A DNA stretch of 5,082 bases from GCA-2686765 sp036012725 (lineage in GTDB: Bacteria; Pseudomonadota; Alphaproteobacteria; Rhodospirillales; 2-02-FULL-58-16): NCBI GenBank assembly GCA_036012725.1, contig DASCPW010000103.1, positions 1 through 5,082 of the forward strand, given 5' to 3'. How positions within the stretch are numbered: the first letter of the stretch is position 1; each line of letters begins with the position of its first letter. Both the position numbers and the translations under genes were made by a program. Below are positions 5,018 through 5,082 of the stretch, one piece after another. Below the pieces are notes generated by a model. The model worked only from the letters and a program-made list of their open reading frames with translations. It ran no database searches and had not been told where the DNA came from.

Positions 5018-5082
5018 GGCCGAAGCCATTGGCGAGCGTAGGCCGGAACATCAACGTTGGGCAAGATGGTTTCTGGTGCCGG

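Larger units (their letters stand above)
4725..5082. other. Right-edge region without an assignable gene
   Basis: These 358 bases upstream of the HAD gene hold no gene I can name. All reading frames are short. On the minus strand one runs from the window edge to TAA at 4981 (33 codons), and another runs from the edge to 4986. On the plus strand an ATG at 5011 stays open to the edge for 24 codons. None has a family motif or a good ribosome binding site. The region contains four short inverted repeats and a possible promoter, listed separately. The last 100 bases could be the edge of a gene or of an insertion sequence beyond the window; I cannot decide which. Confidence 0.5.

Noticed and set aside
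4981..5082. Minus-strand 33-codon frame at the window edge as the end of a transposase or RluA-type gene
   Set aside because: No motif of either is visible, only about half of its third positions are G or C, and two other frames over the same bases are equally open.
1..5082. CRISPR array, defence system or biosynthetic cluster
   Set aside because: There are no regularly spaced repeats, no cas, nuclease, toxin or synthase domains; the recognised genes are housekeeping or envelope genes.

Overview
The window looks like an alphaproteobacterial chromosome segment, roughly 60% G+C. The best marker is an ATP12-type F1-ATPase assembly chaperone, a family known from mitochondria and alphaproteobacteria. 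Its pairing with a HAD-IA phosphatase and a long AsmA-like protein is also compatible with Rhodospirillales or a related order; that placement is inference.

Layout: positions 1-198 (+) hold the 3' end of lipB (octanoyltransferase). Everything else recognisable is on the minus strand and reads toward lipB, so the two units converge at about 199-225. In transcription order the minus-strand cluster is: HAD-IA hydrolase (4724-4029), AsmA-family envelope protein (4029-1963), ATP12 chaperone (1966-1256), a probable 39-codon small ORF (1165-1046), a 2TM-domain membrane protein (1046-822), acylphosphatase (802-509) and an unrecognised small membrane protein with a GTG start and a strong ribosome binding site (447-226). 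The first three genes overlap by 1 to 4 bases, as do the small ORF and the 2TM gene. This points to one translationally coupled operon.

Positions 4725-5082 contain no gene I can name. They hold several short hairpins, an imperfect 14/15-base inverted repeat carrying a TTAAGTT direct repeat, a possible -10 element for the operon, and a 48-codon ORF of doubtful status whose first residues resemble DUF497/BrnT proteins.

The encoded functions are mostly housekeeping: lipoate attachment, F1-ATPase assembly, envelope maintenance (AsmA), small phosphate-ester and acyl-phosphate hydrolysis, and two or three small membrane or basic proteins. I see no defence system, CRISPR array, tRNA, rRNA or complete mobile element. 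The least explained items are the small ORFs around and after ATP12 and the repeat-bearing right edge.
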